From JAUXEH01 sp965602945 (lineage in GTDB: Bacteria > Acidobacteriota > Aminicenantia > Aminicenantales > Aminicenantaceae), in the NCBI GenBank assembly GCA_965602945.1, contig CBFDBC010000024.1, positions 1-24,166 of the forward strand: a stretch of 24,166 bases of DNA, written 5' to 3'. This document shows positions 21,459 to 24,166 of the stretch, piece after piece. The position numbers and the translations under genes are program-made. Under the pieces are notes generated by a model. The model ran no database searches and was not told where the DNA came from. It saw nothing but the letters and a program-made list of their open reading frames with translations. Positions within the stretch are counted from its first letter, which is position 1. Each line of letters opens with the position of its first letter.

Positions 21459-23873
21459 TCACTCGTAGCGGATGGCATCGGCCGGATCGGTGAGCGCCGC
21501 CCGGATCGACTGGTAGGAGATGGATATGAAGGCGATGGCCAGCACCGCGGCCGTTGCCAGCAGGAACATCCCAACCCCCAGGGAGATCCGGTAGAAGAAA
21601 TTCTGCAGCCAGGACCGCAGCGCGAAGTAGGCCAGGGGCCAGGCGATCAGATTCGCGATCAGGATCAGCTTCCCGAACTGCTTCGAGAGCAGCAGCACCA
21701 CACCGCTCACAGAAGCACCCAGCACCTTGCGGATCCCGATCTCCTTGGTCTTCTGTTCTGCCGTGTAGGACGCCAGGCCGAAAAGGCCCAGGCAGGCGAT
21801 CAGGATCGATAGCACTGTGAAATATAGCACGACGCTGCCCAGCCGCCGCTCGGATTTGTACAGGTTGTCGATCATGTCCTCCAGAAACTCATACTGGAAG
21901 GGCCGGGAGGTGATGCTCGCCTCCCACTTCTCCTCCATGAAGGCCAGCACACCCTGCATATCCCCGGAACCGATCCGGACAACGAACTTCTGATACAGCG
22001 GAGGATTGACAACGAAGACCATGGGGAAAATAACACGCCGCTTGGGCTCCCAGTGGATCGCGTCCATGACTCCGATCACCGTTCCTTTGACATTGCCCAG
22101 GAATAGGGTGGTCCCCACCGGATCCTCCAGTCCCAGTTCCTGAACGACGGCAGGATTGACAACGAAGCCCTGCCGCAGGTCCGTGCTGAACTCCCGGGAG
22201 AAGTCCCGCCCCTCCTTCAGATCGATACGGAGGGTCTTGAGGTACTCATAATCCACGGCCACCTGCACCATCATCTTGGCATCATCCCTGGACATGTTTT
22301 CTGTCCGGCCGTAGACGATCCCCCGGATATCGCTGGGAGCGCCTGAGGCCAGCGCCACGTCAGTGATGCCGGGATGGCTCAGGAACTCGTTCTTCAAGGT
22401 CTCCCGCACGGCCATGCGCTGCTGGGGCGGGTCCGGGAGGAAGCAGTTGACCACCACGACATTGTCCCTATCGAATCCCAGCTTCCCGCCGCGCATGAAG
22501 TTGATCTGCTGCAGAATGACCAGGATCCCGACCATGAAGCCCACCGACACCGCGAACTGGCCCACGACCAGGGACTTGCGCAGGAGTCCTCCCGAGCGAC
22601 CGCTCTGAGTCTTGCCCTTGAGGACATTGATCGGTTGGAAAGATGAGAGGAAGAAGGCCGGGTAGCTGCCCGCGGCCAGCCCCACAAACAGGACGATGAG
22701 GATCATGGCCGGGACGAGGAAAGGATTGCCGAGATAGGCGATCCGCATGGATTTTCCGGCAAGGGTATTGAAGGCGGGCAGGACCAGATGGGCCAGGATC
22801 AGGGCAGCCGGGAGAGCGATGACCGAGATGAACAGGGATTCGCCGATGAACTGCCGGACGAGCTGTCTCTTGAAGGCCCCCACCACCTTGCGCAGGCCCA
22901 CTTCATGGGCCCTGCGGGCCGAACGGGCCGTGGCCAGGTTCATGAAGTTGATGCAGGCCACCAGCAGGACCAGGACGGCGATCACGGAAAAGACGTACAG
23001 ATACATGACATTCCCAGTGTTCTCAGGCTCGATCTCGGTGAAGGGATCTGTGGTCGAACGCAGGTGGATGTCACGCAGGGGCTGGAGATAGAAATGATGG
23101 ATCTTCTTCTTCAAATTCTCATCCACGTTCTTGTCCCGGAATTCCGGCAGTCGGGCTTCGAGTTCGGCCAGGGATTGTCCTTTCTTCAGGAGGACATAGT
23201 TCCAGGAAGCATTCCCGCTCATATCCTGGTCGAAGAACTGCGTGTTCTGATCGTTGCGGATGGTCAGGAGGGAGACAAGTGCATCCGGATGGAAGTGGGA
23301 GTTCCCCGGGAGGTCCTCGAACACTCCCGTGATCTCGAGAAGGGGGGCCCCGGGGAAATCCACCGTCACCATCTCGCCCACGACATCGAGGCGGCCGAAA
23401 TATTTCAGGGCCGTGGTCCGGTTGATGATGATCACATTGGGGCCTTCGAGCGCGTCTGATGAGTCCCCGGCGATGAAGTCGAAGGTGAAGATATCCAGCA
23501 TCGTGTCATCCACGACGTAGAACTTTTTCTCCTCGAACAGCTTGTCCTCGAACCTGGTCCAGACACCGCCCGCCTCCAGGATCCGGACCGTCGCTTCGAT
23601 CATCTCGGGGTAATCCGTCTTGAGGTACTCTGTGGTGCCCAGTCCGATCTTCGTGTAGGGCACGAGGTCGCCGTTGTGGTCCTCGATGCGCGCGATGCGC
23701 GAGATCCGGTCCATGTTGGTGTGGAAGGTGTCATAACTCATCTCATCCTGCACGTACAGCAGGATCAGGAGGCAGAGCGCCATGCCGATGGCCAGACCGA
23801 GGATGTTGATCAGGGAATAGCCCTTGTGGCGCAAGATGTTCCGAAACGCGACCTTCAAGTAATTCTTGAACAT
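21459..23873 (-). CDS. FtsX/MacB-like permease without prefix domain (copy 3)
   Basis: 804-aa paralogue of the other two permeases. It starts directly at MFKNYLKVAFRN, i.e. at the point reached only after about 70 prefix residues in copies 1 and 2. TM1 is INILGLAIGMALCLLILLYV; periplasmic domain 1 runs to about 280; the first FtsX unit has HEVGLRKVVGAF near 324 and the second KEIGIRKVLGAS near 709. The spacing of 385 residues between the two FtsX motifs is the same in all three copies. AGGGGA lies about 9 bases before the ATG. There is no PadR in the 293 bases upstream, consistent with prefix and PadR going together. No ATPase nearby. Confidence 0.92.
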   Translation of the reverse strand: MFKNYLKVAFRNILRHKGYSLINILGLAIGMALCLLILLYVQDEMSYDTFHTNMDRISRIARIEDHNGDLVPYTKIGLGTTEYLKTDYPEMIEATVRILEAGGVWTRFEDKLFEEKKFYVVDDTMLDIFTFDFIAGDSSDALEGPNVIIINRTTALKYFGRLDVVGEMVTVDFPGAPLLEITGVFEDLPGNSHFHPDALVSLLTIRNDQNTQFFDQDMSGNASWNYVLLKKGQSLAELEARLPEFRDKNVDENLKKKIHHFYLQPLRDIHLRSTTDPFTEIEPENTGNVMYLYVFSVIAVLVLLVACINFMNLATARSARRAHEVGLRKVVGAFKRQLVRQFIGESLFISVIALPAALILAHLVLPAFNTLAGKSMRIAYLGNPFLVPAMILIVLFVGLAAGSYPAFFLSSFQPINVLKGKTQSGRSGGLLRKSLVVGQFAVSVGFMVGILVILQQINFMRGGKLGFDRDNVVVVNCFLPDPPQQRMAVRETLKNEFLSHPGITDVALASGAPSDIRGIVYGRTENMSRDDAKMMVQVAVDYEYLKTLRIDLKEGRDFSREFSTDLRQGFVVNPAVVQELGLEDPVGTTLFLGNVKGTVIGVMDAIHWEPKRRVIFPMVFVVNPPLYQKFVVRIGSGDMQGVLAFMEEKWEASITSRPFQYEFLEDMIDNLYKSERRLGSVVLYFTVLSILIACLGLFGLASYTAEQKTKEIGIRKVLGASVSGVVLLLSKQFGKLILIANLIAWPLAYFALRSWLQNFFYRISLGVGMFLLATAAVLAIAFISISYQSIRAALTDPADAIRYE

Positions 23874-24128
23874 GGTGATCTTCCCCTTATCCTTCCGAAA
23901 ATCGAAAGCATCGCATTCCTAATCTATTGTATAGTAATACGCTCAAACATAGAAAGAGTTGTTGTTCTTCACCCCGAAATTGTCCGACGAAGGATCCTAC
24001 TACCTGTGGTCATCCGCAGGAGTTCGCTTCACACACGAAGGGTGTTCGCGATGACTGAAAATATTCCGGCCCGACAGCAATTTTGAATTCAAATAAGGGA
24101 GTTGTATTCCGGAAGATTCAGAAGTATA
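23874..24128. other. Upstream region of permease 3, no gene seen
   Basis: No credible gene. On the minus strand, TATACA/TACAAT near 23927-23935 could be a -10 for permease 3, but the -35 positions (CTTTCT or TTCTAT) are poor. Around 24021-24056 the sequence AGTTCGCTTC..GAAG..TTCGCGATGACTG looks like a decayed relative of the TTCGCT-type intergenic repeat at 19294, with CTTC/GAAG arms. Confidence 0.35.
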
Positions 24129-24166
24129 ATGGCAAATCCTCCGATGCAGAAACCTTCCTCGAAACA
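24129..24166 (+). CDS. Possible gene start running off the right edge
   Basis: An ATG opens a frame (MANPPMQKPSSK) that stays open for the 12 codons left. AGAAG lies 4 bases before it and GGAAGA 12 bases before it, neither ideal. Too short to judge; listed so that the edge is not overlooked. Confidence 0.25.
   Translation, partial: MANPPMQKPSSK

Noticed and set aside
1..24166. Search for CRISPR arrays, tRNA genes, insertion sequences, att sites or phage genes
   Set aside because: No regularly spaced direct repeats of CRISPR size, no cloverleaf with conserved TTCGA arm, and no transposase or integrase motifs were seen.

Overview
The window looks like a chromosomal segment of an uncultured bacterium of the Acidobacteriota / Candidatus Aminicenantes type. 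That placement is an inference from gene content: PadR regulators next to long FtsX/MacB-like permeases with an N-terminal 'permease prefix' domain, exported six-bladed beta-propeller lipoproteins, a Tat-exported Gfo/Idh/MocA oxidoreductase, and small three-cysteine metal-knuckle proteins. Coding density is high and GC is moderately high. I see no phage, insertion sequence, tRNA, rRNA or CRISPR array.

Layout. (1) 1-1495, minus strand: a Tat-exported oxidoreductase followed 9 bases later by the start of another exported protein that runs off the left edge. (2) 1860-6976, minus strand: a compact operon PadR -> permease -> exported PD40 propeller -> NHL-propeller lipoprotein. The last three genes overlap by 4 and 8 bases, and a good sigma70-type promoter with a palindrome on its -10 lies upstream. 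(3) 7116-8522, minus strand: an exported M15 peptidase and a small exported protein. (4) 8669-10601, minus strand: CYTH triphosphatase -> Nudix hydrolase -> six-TM membrane protein -> XRE regulator. Three identical heptamers spaced exactly 21 bp apart lie just before the XRE gene. (5) 10602-10953: a non-coding divergent spacer dense in inverted repeats. (6) 10954-13795, plus strand: short HD hydrolase (RelA/SpoT-like), polyphosphate kinase 1 and an overlapping 55-codon three-cysteine protein. (7) 13921-16260, plus strand: APC transporter fused to two UspA domains. It ends one base from the convergent permease 2 / PadR 2 pair (16262-19176). (8) 19421-21388, plus strand: a di-heme cytochrome c peroxidase family protein, then an unknown exported protein whose promoter carries a near-ideal operator palindrome. 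(9) 21459-23873, minus strand: a third permease, without prefix domain and without adjacent PadR.

How it fits together. Two themes stand out. One is envelope remodelling or export by three paralogous permeases, none with an ATPase gene here; the two with a prefix domain are each coupled to their own PadR. The other is phosphate-polymer and alarmone chemistry: CYTH triphosphatase and Nudix diverge from an HD hydrolase and PPK1 around a structured spacer. The PPK1 keeps the autophosphorylated histidine but has isoleucine where E. coli has a second functionally important histidine. The best candidates for undescribed biology are the PadR-permease-double-propeller operon, the 21-bp-periodic repeats at the membrane protein/XRE pair, and the palindromic operator at 20727.
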